Shown here: positions 10,344-22,662 of the stretch, one piece after another
Numbering within the stretch: the first letter of the stretch is position 1
Layout: each line of letters begins with the position of its first letter
NCBI RefSeq assembly: GCF_020921035.1
Contig: NC_063156.1
Location: forward strand, 22,740,283 to 22,804,282
Source of the DNA: Rhodamnia argentea
Taxonomy: Eukaryota > Streptophyta > Magnoliopsida > Myrtales > Myrtaceae
Reading direction: 5' to 3'
DNA length: 64,000 nt
Made by a program: the position numbers and the translations under genes
The notes under the pieces: model-generated
The model's database searches: none
Told to the model about the DNA's origin: nothing
Seen by the model: only the letters and a program-made list of their open reading frames with translations

Positions 10344-11991
10344 CTAAACACTCTGCGAGTACATTATTTTGTAAAACATTACAACATAGTACAATCTCAA
10401 GGACTGAACGGGAACAACAAGAACCCTCAAGCTATCATAAAAGCTCTGCAGATGCTTCAGGGAGGACCCTCCTTCACTAACACTCTTCCTGGCCATCTCC
10501 TTTACCCTCGGGCAATTTGCCCTTATCTCTTCACTGCCAAGAACTGCTAGCATCTTTTTCCTCACTTCATGCCTTGTTGTGACACCATTTTCATCAGCAT
10601 CCACCCCTAAACCCACCCTCCACACATCACAAATGAAGCTCCTGTCCGGGAACTGGTCTCCGAAATAGGGCCTGCAGAGAAGTGGGACTCCATTGCTCGG
10701 GGCTTCCATTGTGGAATTCCAACCACAGTGAGTGAAGAAGCACGCCACTGCAGAATGTGCTAGGACCTCCTCTTGCGGTGCCCATTGGACCACCTTCCCA
10801 TAATTCCTCACCCTTTGGAGGAACCCGTCGTGGAACTCGGTGACGGACCCATCGGTGAGGTCCGGGCGTACGACCCATAGGAATGGTCGGCCAATCTGTT
10901 CGAGGCCGTGGGCGAGCTCATAGAATTGTTCCAGGCTGAATATTGTCATGCTTCCAAAGGCGACGTAGATGACTGACTGGGTAGGATGTTGGTCTAACCA
11001 TTTCGAGCAAGTCGAGTCCTCGTTCCACGGGCTTCCTCTGAGATGGGATAATTGGGCACTTGCTATTAGCGGACCGATTGGGAGAGCTCCGGGAATTACA
11101 CTAATAGCCGGTTCCTCGAGTTCATGGAATGAATTGCAAATGAATGAGTTTGAGCGTTTGCTGTAAAGGGGGATGGCCGATATGCATTGGAAGAATACCT
11201 TCTGCATTATCGGGTCTTCGGGGCAATTCCAAGTGGAGTCATTGCTCTTATATGGAGGAATGTCCTTTGATATCACAGTGAGATCATTCTTCAGAGCGAT
11301 ACATGTATGAGTTAGTGACGCTAAGTTAGATCGTCTTTGCATTAAACTATTCCTGCAAGCACTTATGATTCCGGCGGATACATGTTGTGGGTTCATCTCC
11401 TTAGTGTGTATTGATAAAGCAATTGAGAGATGGCTACACAACATATCTAGGCTTCCTAAGACCGATTGTGCAGGGTTCTAGCTTTGATCACTTACCATTG
11501 TTGTCTATGACTCCGCCCTTGATCAAATGCGGAACATTCAGTACCAAGGCTAGAGTTGACACCGAGGCGGGCCAAAACCCGGCTCGCTCGATTCCCATCC
11601 TTTCAGCGACTTCCAATGCCCATCCGGCGGTCAAGTCCGCGATCATGAAGCTTATCTGCTCATCTTCATTGCCATTCGACTGCTTCTTCACTTTTTCAAC
11701 CAACTCCTGCAAATGACCAGGCATCACCCTCAATATGCTAGCCATCATCTTAGTCGAGTCTTTTCGCTCCTCATCAGTTTCGAGCCCATCCGGAATAGCG
11801 ACAAACTTAATCCGATCCGATCCCACTTCCAGTCCGGGGTTTGCCGCCATCACTTGTGCGTGAATAGACTCTGTGTTCACAAATGTAACCTTGGCCCCAT
11901 AATCGGCAATACAGTGTGAGAGCTTCAGGAGAGGAGTGACATGACCTTGTGCTGGAAATGGTATAACAAGGACATGTTTTAACTTTGCCAT
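10344..11991 (-). pseudogene. UGT83A1-like gene with lost splice acceptor (U2)
   Basis: A UDP-glycosyltransferase copy with two uninterrupted exon frames. Exon 1 is 11,991-11,496 (496 nt, start MAKLKHVLVIPFPAQGH; His17 and Asp119 of the usual catalytic pair are kept). Exon 2 starts at about 11,304 and runs to the stop at 10,344. The intron acceptor, CAG|G in U4/U5 and intact in U1 and U3, is CAT|G here. The AG sites I checked nearby (GAAG|AATGATC, TCAAAG|GAC, GCTTGCAG|GAATAG) lead to early stops, and reading through the intron meets TGA at once. The PSPG box keeps HCGWNS and the final Gln but has changes (HSAVACF, STMEAPSNG). The C-terminus departs from the family after SLKHLQSF and adds about 31 foreign residues. 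It is probably a recent pseudogene, since the exons themselves carry no stops. Confidence 0.7.
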
Positions 11992-12028
11992 TGTTAACAT
12001 TGAACAAGGCACGGTTCCTTAGCACATC

Positions 12029-12035
12029 TTATATA
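12029..12035 (-). promoter_or_regulatory. TATA box of U2
   Basis: The minus strand reads CCTATATAAG, 38-44 bp upstream of the U2 start codon. This is a canonical TATA box, which would place transcription start within about 10 nt of the ATG. The same stretch is deleted in U4 and U5. Confidence 0.55.
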
Positions 12036-12083
12036 GGCTGTTCAGATTCCTCACAGGTGTATTGTTTCAGCACGATTCGAAGG

Positions 12084-14454
12084 GACTTTATCACTTCTCT
12101 TTTGTAGTTTTATCTTCGTCTGCCGCACGCGATCGGCACATACTGCCATGGAATGAAAAGAACGGAAGCTGTGGCGGCAACGAAGATAACATGCAACTGG
12201 CTAACAATTTGTCCATGGCTTGTGTTCGCATGTCTCCGTTTCTTATGAGCAAGCGCAGGATTTCTAGTTTTAGGTTGTCCTTGTCATGAGTAGAGAAAAA
12301 AAGTAATTATATGTAGATAAAAGCAAATGTGCTGGACAAAAATGCTGATGCCTTGAGTTCACGAAACAAGCATAAGTGTTAAATGGATTGATTCCTTACT
12401 AAGTCTTATGTGTTTTTCTTTTGTCCTTACTTGGTTTCTTGCTTGTCTAATTTCCCATGCATTAACTCCATACGTCTCTTTCATATAATTTTGATTGATA
12501 TTTATGATTTAAATGGAAAGATACATACCAGCAACACGAGACTGTACCAACACTTGTTTTGAATAAGTTCATCATAAGGCCAGTTAACTTCACTTGTTTC
12601 TAGCGATTCACATGGTATCATCAAACGATACAAGTTTTGGATAAAAATCTACAACGCACTGGAACGCCCTTGTTGACAATCCCAAAGCAAGACAAAAACT
12701 AGAACTTTCCAAGAGTATAGACAAAACATAACAATCATATGCGGCACCGTCCCATGCATCAATCTCAACAACCCTCTTCAGTTCTTCTAACTTTTGATGG
12801 ACTTTTTATTTGATTTACAATCCTTGCACTCTTTCTAACTGGAACCAGAACTGCAGGTACGTAATTGATATGGTCTTCTGGTCTCATATACCTTTCTCTT
12901 TGCAGTAGCAATTCTCACAATGCCGATTCTGCACCCAAGACAATAAAAAAATATAAAATTAGGATTTGGGATCGTAATACGTAAATAAAGAAAACTTCAC
13001 ATGAGGCCCCCACCATCGCACCAAATCGAATAAGCAATGACTAACTTTGTCGCTCAGTCGACAGAAAATAATAACGCACTCACCAAACGCGATAAATCAC
13101 TCCCATTTTCCTTTGCAATATTCCTCCCTCTGGTACTGAGCCCTATTTTTTCCCTCCAAAAGCAGCGAGCCCTAATTTTCCTCCGCCCTAATTTTGCATA
13201 CCAATCGAGCAATTAAGTGAGGGAGGATGTTGATGATGGTCGAGATCAAGAGAGGGAGAGACGGGTGCGCGAGTAGATGATCGAAGATTGAAGTTAACAC
13301 CTGATAACATATTTGGCTACGTTCATCACATCTTTGCAGGACCTTTATATCATTGAGGATGGAAAGTCGTCCCAAACCCGTCCCATTATCTTTTTGTTAT
13401 TCCGAAAGCCCACCTCATATCCATTGCGGGTTTTGGTACTTGCAATCCGCAACAGTACTTGTGGAAGAACTATATGCTTGACGGTCATGAAAATCTAAGG
13501 TCCAAGCAACTGGCTCCAAACGCCTTCTGCTCCCATTCTTTTAACGAGCTGAGAATTTTTTACTTGAGTGGCCTAAATAAACTGCGCTTAAGGCATTTTA
13601 GTTTTTCTTTGGAATGTAAATCGCAATGTGCTACTTGGAGCTATATGACATGCCTCCCAAGATGGACAATGTTGGGCTTTTTGAGAAAGAAAGTACGTTG
13701 GCCGAAATTAACATTATCGGAGCCAAAATGACATTTAATTTGGTAGAAAACGCTAAATGTCACTTTGAAGTTTAGTTTCTTATAAACATGGTTAAGATAG
13801 ACTCAAACTAAATTAGTTCAACACGACATTGTTTTTTTGTGAAATCTACTTGCTTATGAGACTTGTTTATATTAAGTAGGGGTAAGTGCACTTGAAGTCT
13901 TAAAACTTGTCATGGAAGTTCAGTTAAAACTTTCAAAAAGTGCGATTAAGTCTTAAAACTTGTCAAATTGGTGCAATCAAGTCCTTCTATTAATTCTATT
14001 CAACTCGGCTAAAAAAAATGATCGCATGTCTCGGTTAATTCGATGAACGCCGACTAGAGGTGGGAGGCGGAGCCGACGTAGTGAGTTGGGAGGCGAAGCG
14101 GTGTCGATAGCATTCATCCCGTGCTGATCTTTACTTTTTTGCTGTTTGAGTTTTTAGAACATCATCTCGAGATAAATTCTCGATATAAAAATGTTTCACC
14201 CATTGTTAATTCGCGTGAATATCACAGAACATGGTGTTATATACGAATTTCATTAATGTTTTGTCCATTTTAGAAAACAAATTGAATAGTAAAAAAATGA
14301 TTACAAGAAAAAGAAATTAAAAAATGATTAAATAAAAATTGAAAAAAAAAATACAATGCTCAGCAATTTGTGTGCCGAGAGACACCCAAAACGGTAAATA
14401 TGTTTTTTGTTAACCTATTTTGGTAAAAAAAAAATTAATACTAAATTGGAAAAA
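12084..14454. other. Spacer between U2 and U3
   Basis: Positions 12,084-12,500 are UGT upstream flank, matched by the other copies. Positions 13,335-13,480 match the GGATGGAAA...CCCATT block of the 2,455/5,188 duplication. Positions 13,875-14,130 hold one arm of a foldback-type repeat (AAAACTTGTCA motifs repeated) with a GC-rich core. On the minus strand 12,940-12,800 reads RIGIVRIATAKRKVYETRR after a possible acceptor, but it has no partner exon and I do not recognise it. No supported gene. Confidence 0.5.
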
Positions 14455-15632
14455 CGCCCCAATTTGCCCTTACCTCATCACTCCCAAGAACTGCCAATAT
14501 CTTTTTGTCTCACTTCATGCCTAGTTATTAGTCCATTTTCATCAGAATCAACTCCTAAACCCACCTTCCACACATCACATGTTAAGCTCTTGTTCAGGTA
14601 CTGATCTGCAAAGTAAGGCCTGCAGAGCAGTGGGACTCCATTGCTCAGGCCTTCCAATGTTGAATTCCAACCACAGTGAGGGAAGAAGCATGCCACTGCT
14701 GGATGTGCTAGGACCTCTTCTTGTGGTGCCCATTGGACCACCTTCCCATAATTGCTCACCCTTTGGTGGAACCCCTCGTGGAACTCGGTGACTGGCCCGT
14801 CAGTGATGTCCGGGCGTACGACCCATAAGAATGATCGAGAAATCTGTTCGAGGCCATGTTGCACAGGCTTCCTCTATGACGGAATAAACGTGTGCTCGCT
14901 ATTAACGGACCAATGGGGAGAGCTCCGGTAATGGCGCTGAGGGCCGATGCCTCGAGTCCATGGAATGAATTGCAGAGAAGTAAGTTTGTAAATCTGCAGT
15001 GATGGATGATGGACAGTGCGCCTCTGAAAAATACTTTCTGCGTCATTGGGTCTTCAGCGCAATTCCAAGGGAGGTCAGTGCTCTTATATAAAGGAAGGTC
15101 CTTTGATATTGTGATGAGATCATTCTTCATGGCAACGCCTATATGATTTTGATTCGAAGTTAGGGTGAGTTTGTTTCACATAAAATCAAAGATTTGAAAA
15201 ATATTTTCCAAAAAATAAACGTTTATATCTTTTAGAAAAATTAGTCGACGAAAAATATTTTCATTATCACTAACACTTCATGCCTAACTATTTTCGTGGT
15301 AATGAAAATAATTTGCGTTCATTCATTTTGATGAGTGATACAAACGTTTATTTTTTGAAAAATGTTTTCCAATTCTTTGATTTTCCGTGAAACAAGTGCA
15401 CCCTTAGATTATGTATAGACTACCTATTCCTACAAGCACATATGTTATTGGTGTGATGTATGTTGTAGAGTCATCTCTCTTTAGTGTGTGTCAATAAAGC
15501 AATTTGGAGATGGCTATTGGCTACACGACATATTTGGGCTTCATGAGACTGATTGTGAATGGTTTTAGTTCTGATCCCTTACCGTTGTTGTCTATGACTC
15601 CGCCCTCGATCAACTTTGGAATATGACAATTT
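14455..15632 (-). pseudogene. UGT83A1-like pseudogene (U3)
   Basis: A heavily reduced UGT copy. Only the last 50 or so bases of exon 1 remain (15,632-15,582), with the GTAAG donor. The intron carries a MITE at 15,163-15,413. Exon 2 opens after an intact TAG acceptor with KNDLITISKDLPLYK and ALPIGPLIASTRL. A deletion of about 125 bp then removes the segment corresponding to NWLDQHPALSVIYIGFGS in U4 and shifts the frame. The next piece (14,864-14,500) keeps a good PSPG box (WAPQEEVLAHPAVACFF, HCGWNSTLEG, final Gln) before another shift at RQKDIG. Homology stops near 14,455, so about the last 35 residues are missing. Confidence 0.87.
15163..15413. mobile_element. MITE in the U3 intron
   Basis: A roughly 250-bp element has inverted ends: GGTGAGTTTGTTTCACATAA (left) and, as the complement of the right end, GGGTGCACTTGTTTCACGGA. 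The arms continue through AATCAAAGATTTGAAAAATA. TTAG stands on both sides. The sequence outside rejoins the U4 intron (GATTAAGCCCATTCCTACAAG against GATTATG...CTATTCCTACAAG). Degenerate relatives are near 22,330-22,460, 28,555-28,670, 37,460-37,670 and 41,270-41,400. Confidence 0.7.
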
Positions 15633-17662
15633 GGAGGGCTGGACCGGACACCATAGGCAAGCGGTAGGGGAGACTTCTTCCCGCCTATATTTCTTTTTCT
15701 TTTTTTAATTTGAGATTTTTTAATTATGTGAAAAAGGAAAAAAAAAATTAAAAAGAAGGAGAAAAAATAAAAGTAAAAAATAAAGTTGTTCTTGACTAGC
15801 TAGTAAGGTCAAGCCCTTTACCCAGACTCATATATACACTTCAGTTCCTTACTTGAGAAAATAATAAAGGCCTTAATTTGAATTTTCCTTTCAACTTATA
15901 AACAATGGAAGGTTACGCTATTTTTACTTTTTATATGATTAAATCTTTCTATCTTCACTAAAAACCAAAACCGTCTTCAATCATTCAGTTATAATAGGCA
16001 GTAGAACTTATTTATTTACTTTCCTCCTTTTTTATGTTTTCTATATATGATCTACCTAATATAATTAAGAATTTCACGTTGATGTTTTTAGTGTATTTCT
16101 AGATCCTCCTATAATGTTTTACATGCTGTGTAAAAATGTATCCGATAGTAAGGAAAAAAGACAAATTCTTTGACGCGATGAACTAAGAGAGTCGATGTAT
16201 ATTTTCTTGGAAGTTTTTCTTTTTGTCAAAACTTATTTTGACAAAAGTAAAATCTAGAAATAAAAGAAAAAACGAAATATAGTGCCTTTTAACACACACC
16301 GGATACTCACAACAAAAAGAAATAAAACCCGTGAAATGTTTAATTGTAATAACTAGTTTCTAGATAGAAATAGCAATGAATAAACAAAAAGAAGGAATAG
16401 GCCACCATTTCAAATTTGCAATTGAGCAATTGAGTGCCATATTTTATCTATAAATCAGAAATGATAGTGGATTTAGTTACATAATTCCGCAGGCACGATG
16501 AAGACTCAACTTCGTTCTCGTTTTTCCAGCATGCCCTTCAATCGCCTCCATCAATTGTGTAATGTGTCCTCTTCCTTCGTAAAGTAATTGAAGCGGACTG
16601 AACACATTTGCAGGTCTTCCCCTTTTTAATCCCCACATGCACAAATCACTCGACACGAACCGACATTATAGAGATGTCAATCAGCACGGGATACCCATGC
16701 TCCTATTGAGGTGAGATTATTTTGCACATCTCTAATCCCCACATGCACAAATTCACTTTGTTAATCGTGGATCAACTATTAATTTCGACAGGTTGCACCA
16801 ATGTAAGTTCCGCGACACCACAAACTAATTACTAACCAGCTTAATGAGCACAATTGCCTAGAAAGCGTGATCCATTTATTGTCGCGTCTAAATGCTCCTT
16901 GTATATGATTTGCTAAGCAAGACATTAAAGGTCGGCGCCAGACATAATCGCCGCAAATGACCCACCTACACTCGGCCATCAAGGGCCCGCACGGTAACCA
17001 TTTTCATTCTCTAATTCTAATTCTAGAAACAAAAAAAGATGAGAATCGCGTTTGATAATGCAAATAAATTTGATTCTGATTTTGTTCTCGGAATCAGTTT
17101 TAAATAATCGGAATCGGTTTTAGAGCAAAATCCGGAACCAAAAAAAAAGTTGGTTCTAATTCTCTTATTTCCCATTTATAAACTCCATGTGCGTCATTCC
17201 TATAATTTCATTCGTATTTGTGACGTTAGAGGGTATCCCACATCGTAGACATGTAAAATAATTTTTTTTTTCAAACAAATGGACTCTTAACCCATTGAAC
17301 TTAATTCCTTTTTGTCCCGAATAGTGACCTGATTAATTTTCACATGCAAAAATAGACATATTTCCACGCTTTCACCGAAAATGGATTGCTAACGTCTATT
17401 TCCTCAAGATCTAACTGTAACAAGTTACGCCTAGGAGGAAGCGAATTTAAAACGGCACATTCTCAAAGTATGGTTATTTAAACTAGGAAAAAGGTATATT
17501 ATGAAGATTTAATCTAAATCTAAAATGTGAAAGAACTTTATGAGAAAAGACCATAATGAAGGATCCAGCTAAAAATTGTTCCCAAGTTTGCCGAGAGTTA
17601 ATTCTTAGAAGCAATTCATCAATTGAGAGCAGCTAAAACTTCAGAATCATCCCTCGTCCCGC
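15633..17662. other. Spacer between U3 and the 17.7-kb element
   Basis: AT-rich DNA without a supported gene. On the minus strand 16,620-16,490 reads a short open stretch that looks like a terminal exon (acceptor GTTCAG, then LLYEGRGHITQLMEAIEG and a TAA stop some 20 codons later). I cannot name it and see no partner exon. 'TAATCCCCACATGCACAAAT' is repeated at about 16,627 and 16,733. Positions 17,160-17,250 match UGT upstream flanks. Confidence 0.45.
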
Positions 17663-18957
17663 GAGAAAATATTGCATACCCACTTGGTGCCACCTCATTT
17701 TTCCCCTTATCCATTTAATGAACAACACGTGTTTAATAAGTTCCACATTTCAACTATTCAAAAATCTCTTTTTCCCTCACTTTCTTTCTTCCGTAAACGC
17801 CGCTCCACCCTCCCTCTAGTCTACAACGCTCCTCCCCCTTTCTTCTTTCTCTGTCTTCACACTCCCCCCCCCAAATTCAACAAAAATACGGTGAATGAGA
17901 AGGTCTATCCCAATTTTTTGTTCAGCACGAAAATGCACAAAGCCCCGCCAGCTTTGTGCCTCGTTCTCAGCCGCCGCTGAGCTAGCCCTCATTGATGCAA
18001 AGCCCCGACAAACTCCGCGGTGAGGTGTTCGACCTCTAGCATGCCGCCGCCTTCAGCTTCCACACCAAGATCTCTTCAACGATCGCGGCCCTATTTGGTT
18101 CAAGATTTTGCCAAGGGACTTTGAGAAAATACAAATACTTTTGGGCTAAAGGTCTTTTTCAAAATGCAAGTAGTGTTTGATAAAGTATATTTTAAAAACA
18201 CATTTGAAAAGCAACTTTGACGTAAATATTGTTTGATGAAAAATAAACTTTGTAAAGTATTTTACTTTTTGTAAAAAAAAGCGGCGGCCGATCGAGGGAG
18301 AGCGAGCGGCGGCAGGGGGCCGGTGGGTGGTGGCAAATGAAGGTGACAAAGTTAAAAAAAAAAATTAGTTGCATTTCGCAAAAATCCTTTAGCCTAAAGT
18401 ACCTCTGGAAGGTACTTTCGGCCAAAGGACTTTAGAAAGCATTTGAGATGCAATTGCATCTCCTCGAAGTGAGCTAAAAAATAAACTAAACATCATTTAT
18501 ATTTGGCCAAGGGACTTTCGAGCCTCAATACTCATTTCTAATACTGAATCAAACGGGACCTCCATCACCGGCCGGTCGACGGAGGCCTATATCTTGGTGG
18601 AGGAATAACCGACGTCCATAACCCATATAAACCAAGAGTCAAATCGCACAGAAATATGAATACATTCGTATGGGGCAACGAAAATCAAAGAAAAGATGAA
18701 TTATTTTTTGTTCTTCTTTCATGAATTGGTGAGAAAAAAAAAAAAAAAGTCTTCATTTCTGAAGGAAAGAGAGAGGAAGCACGTTGCAGAAGAGAGATGG
18801 AGAAGAGAGGAGGTGGAGGGGTGATTGTGGAAGGCTAAAAGTGGCCAGAAAGAGATTTTTCACAGATTTGAAATGTGGGGCCCATTAAACACGTGTCGTT
18901 CATTAAATGGACAAGGAGAAAAATGAGGTGGCACCAAGGGGTATGCAATATTTTCTC
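17663..18957. mobile_element. Long-TIR element, inserted at a defined site
   Basis: The ends are inverted repeats of about 125 bp: GAGAAAATATTGCATACCCA at 17,663 is mirrored by text ending TATGCAATATTTTCTC at 18,957. The arms share GGTGCCACCTCATTTTTC and the ACACGTGT palindrome. The uninterrupted site is visible at 24,500-24,520 and 30,720-30,740 (ATCCCTCGTCCCGCTCCCATCC). The flanks show a degraded duplication of roughly 8-9 bp around CCGC. Long arms suggest a Mutator-like non-autonomous element. A second element (18,087-18,560) is nested inside. Confidence 0.75.
18087..18560. mobile_element. Nested hAT-like MITE
   Basis: The left end GGCCCTATTTGGTTCAAGAT and the complement of the right end, GGTCCCGTTTGATTCAGTAT, form short inverted repeats. 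The interior aligns in opposite orientation with 25,030-25,556 and 31,210-31,805 (AAGTATTTTACTTTTTG, GAGATGCAATTGCATCTC). The core is GC-rich, with CGG/GCC-type runs. No coding capacity. Confidence 0.65.
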
Positions 18958-20823
18958 CCCGGGCCGCTCCCATCCATGATGTACATTCACGTGCGCAAAT
19001 GTACTTGTGCAGGCTTTTGTCCGTGGGGAAAAGGAAAAACAGACCATGTGCGACTAGCATGCTTGGACAGAGACACTTACATCTTCAAAACGGACGAGAA
19101 CAATGATCTGGCCTTGGCGACGCAGCGACGGCGAGGTCGACCCCCGCCATTGCCAGTTGCCGGTCGGTGACCGGCTGGAGTTAGGGAGTGGAGGGGGAAA
19201 AGAAAAAAAAGGGAAAAAGAAAAAGAAAGGAAAAATTGTAAAAAAAATATAAAAATTCAAAAAAAAATTAAAATATTGGGTCGCCGGCCGGCCAAAATTT
19301 GTCAAATAGATTGAAATGGCACAATTACAAAAGGTTTAGGACTGAATTAGCCAAAAAAAAAAAGATTTATCACTGAATTTGCACAATTACAATAGATTTA
19401 GAACATTTTTGTTAATTTTCCCTTATCACGTCTTTGCCGCAATCTAGAATGGAAACGGGTTAAGTTTCTGTTACTCCAAAACACATTCCAAACCCGTTAC
19501 GGGGCTTGATATACTATCCCCAACTCAACTCGATAAAGTAGTCAGATACCCCCAAGCCGCCACAATATTTTTTAATAAACAATAATATTGTATTAAATAC
19601 GTAACAAACAATCTCATATTTGTAAATGTAACTGCTTATTCCAAACTCTGTGCACTATAAATCTCCAATTAGAATTCTACGAAGTCCAAAGAAAAGAATG
19701 AAAGAAATTATGGTTGACAATCATAAAAATCTAAGGTCTAATAATAATTAAAAGCTAGGTGTGAAAAGGTGGTCATCGTTAAAAAAAAAATGTTGTCTTA
19801 CACTAAATGTTATTAGCATTCACAATTTTTTCCAAAAACCATTACAAATTCTATAAAAAGTACTAACCATGTATACTTAACCATTTACTGAATATAAAGG
19901 AAACAAATAGCATTTTAATAGGCATATCGGGTTTCCCAACTATAACATTATGAAACTGGTCATGAAGGCATTCGAGCAATTGACACCAAAACCCCTCTTT
20001 ACATCCATCAGGGAAGTCAAAAACACACAAACCGAACCGAATAGAAATTTTCGTATTTTTTCAGGCGGGATTCTTCCTAATCGGGTCATAGGTTAAAGAA
20101 CGACATTGTAAACAATTTCTGTTCCGCTCAATTCAAGTGCCCAAACCCAAATTGAAACACTTAAGCCATAAATTGTCTTCCTCTCAAAAAAGCCCTCTTA
20201 AGAAAATCTCCTTCACCATTGTCTTGTGCACCTCCACCCGATCCAACTGCATTTTCGGTTTGGACACTATACAGATCGAGTCATAAACACACATATTGTA
20301 CATGTTCAAGTCGGTTTGGCTTCCTAGGTACCCAAACCGTTGACACCCCTACGTCCAAGTAGGTGTTGGGAAGGTTGGACACCCTATATTGTATATGTCC
20401 CGCTTCAATTCCTAAATAGAGCAATTCAGTATTATAACATGAGATGAGCAAATGGTAAGTCATCCTCTTGGTAAATTTGAATATGCACTAGTCATACCAA
20501 GTAAACCAAAAACAACGAGATATCGGTGAAAAAAAACAGCTGCAGTAATTTCCGCTTCAATTGGTAGATCATTCCTCAAGGCACAAGGATGATATATGAG
20601 AACATAATTATCAGAATATCCCGCTCGCCTACTCCGGGGTCACCCGATTAAAAACTACTTTGATAAGCATACATTTGCTTATTCTGAATTGCAAATTAGC
20701 TTGTTCTTTATCCTTTCTGACAATGCCAAGAAGTTTATACAAGAACAACCCGACACTTAACTATAAAGCTGCCAAATTAGGCGGGCATAAAATTTTTTAG
20801 TAATATTCGAAATTTGTTACACC

Positions 20824-21000
20824 CCGATTCTAGTGTCAAGTAGTAACCGAGAAAACGTACTCGATTCAAGTGTTAGGTAAGTTTGTGATTTCGGTTACAT
20901 CCGATTCAAGAGTCAAATAATAACAAGGAAATATATCCAATTCAATTGTTAGGTGTAGAAAGGAAACATACCCAATTCAAGTGTCAGGTAGGCTTGGAGA
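20824..21000. repeat. Degenerate 37-bp tandem repeats
   Basis: The motif RATTCWAGTGTYARGTA recurs five times, with starts near 20,826, 20,863, 20,903, 20,939 and 20,974 (spacing 35-40 bp). The same array is carried in unit 2 near 27,073-27,260. I do not recognise it as a known satellite. Confidence 0.6.
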
Positions 21001-21099
21001 TGAATTTGTTCTTGGGGTTGCCATTAATGGCCCGGATTATTGCATTGCACCAATCTTTTTACCTGAGACGGCATTTAAAGCAACATATATGCATAAAAT

Positions 21100-21375
21100 G
21101 AATTGATGCAATATGTTCCTTTTTTGAGAAATTTGAGTTTTTGCTTACATTACCAAGCTTCATTGGGGAAATTTCCCAACAAGGGAACCTGTCTTCTCCT
21201 TTTAAGAATTTTGATCATGTTAAATGAGGAACATTCAGTCAAAAAGGACTTTCGCTCGCTCCCTTTTGAAAATATGTTTTACTCGACCATTGATGCGGGT
21301 ACAAAAATCACTCAAATTGCCACCATTGTGCTTGACAAGAGTCCAAGTATTCTCACAATCAGTATGACTTGACCA
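21100..21375 (+). other. Unassigned open frame shared by two units
   Basis: A frame of about 89 codons (NLSFCLHYQASLGKF, EEHSVKKDFRSLPFEN) is kept open at 21,103-21,372 and 27,365-27,634. The 17 or so residue differences do not create stops. No domain is recognised, the putative start (TTGATGCAATATG) has no supporting context, and the flanks are repeats. It may be a fragment of a transposon gene or chance. I do not call it a gene. Confidence 0.2.
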
Positions 21376-22235
21376 ATCCGAGAGGTCTTTCTAAGAACCG
21401 TAATATAGGCTTGGTCAAAGGTTTAATAAAGGGGACTCGCGCGAGTCATGATTTTAAAAGAAAATAATATCATCAGCTGCACCGGATTTACAAGTCAAGA
21501 ACCCTACAAAATGAGATAGTATAATCTTGCTCGCATTTCTTCAAGCAACATTTATAAATATTTGAGATCCTACGTTAACTCCGTCGGCCTAATCTGAAGA
21601 GACTTTGTGAGGGATGTAATGTAGGCTCAATTTTGGTTTTGGAAAATGAATGGCTCATTTGCACCAAAAGGGTTATGTATCTCGCGGAAAATTGGTGATC
21701 ATCCATGCTTCATGCTTTCGTCACCGATTGAAGAAGATGGTGTGTTTTACAAAATTAACAGCCCTAGTGCAAAATGAAGGGAAGGAGCTTCAGTAGCAGC
21801 TCAAATTAGTTTCGACTAATTGAAGAAGATGGTGAATTTACTATTATTGAGAGTTATCGAGTCACCCAAAATTAACGGTCCTAGTTCGAAATGGAGGGAA
21901 TGAGCTTCGGTAGCAGCTCAAATTCGTTGTCCGGGAGATGGCGAGGGTAAGATAGCCGAGAGAGAAAGAGAGAAAAGTTACTCGAGATCGTGGTAGAAGA
22001 GTGGAGAGAGTGGGAGTGTGCTAATACCTGCATAAATAGGTGGACGTGTGTGAATAGTGTGAGTGGCCCTAGTAACGGTCAAAAAGACAAAAAAATAATA
22101 ATAAATGGAAAGTAAATAAAAAAGTAAATTCAAAAAGGCCATCAATATCGCACTGTGAATCAGTAGAGCGGTAAATGTAAGAGACGTCTGAATATCATAA
22201 GTATCTTTGCCACCAGGCTCAGTCATGATGAGTTG

Positions 22236-22350
22236 ATATCTTCGCCAGTGCCAAAGAAGATGCTTGCTCATTTCCTCAGTCTCAGGCCAGATTATTTTGT
22301 CACCAGTTTGATGAGCCTTTCATATAGATTTATCACTGAAAAATTCTTGC
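22236..22350 (-). pseudogene. Asterix 5'UTR-intron fragment
   Basis: GCCAAAGAAGATGCTTGCTC and the following text match the stretch just upstream of Asterix coding exon 1 (36,310-36,420) and its copy at 9,490-9,600. Only this non-coding piece remains. It lies just downstream of U4, as the homologous piece at 28,456-28,560 does for U5. Confidence 0.65.
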
Positions 22351-22662
22351 TATTTTTAATTAATTAATTATTTCAAGCGATACAAGAAAGCAGTCATTTT
22401 TTAGAAAATATTCTCCGAATTATTTATTTTTCACGAAATAAACGGAGTCCTAATGGCAGAATTTGTTCCACTAAAACTGATTAAAAACTGCTTTAACAAG
22501 CCTTAACATACCGATTTATTTATTCTGAGTTACAAACCACTGTGGTAATCCAAATCGGCAGAACCCACATCTTTTTACAAGAACAACCCAGTACTTAAAT
22601 CGGAACTAGCAAATTAGGTAGGCTTGGAAATTTTCAGTTTTTCTCAATGAAACTGCCTTAAC

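Noticed and set aside
10344..10480. C-terminal extension of U2 as a new domain
   Set aside because: The paralogous alignment stops abruptly at this point and the added residues look like translated spacer, so it is a break, not a domain.
16779..16982. 67-codon minus-strand frame
   Set aside because: Starts from a non-ATG codon, has no recognisable motif and lies in repeat-bearing spacer.
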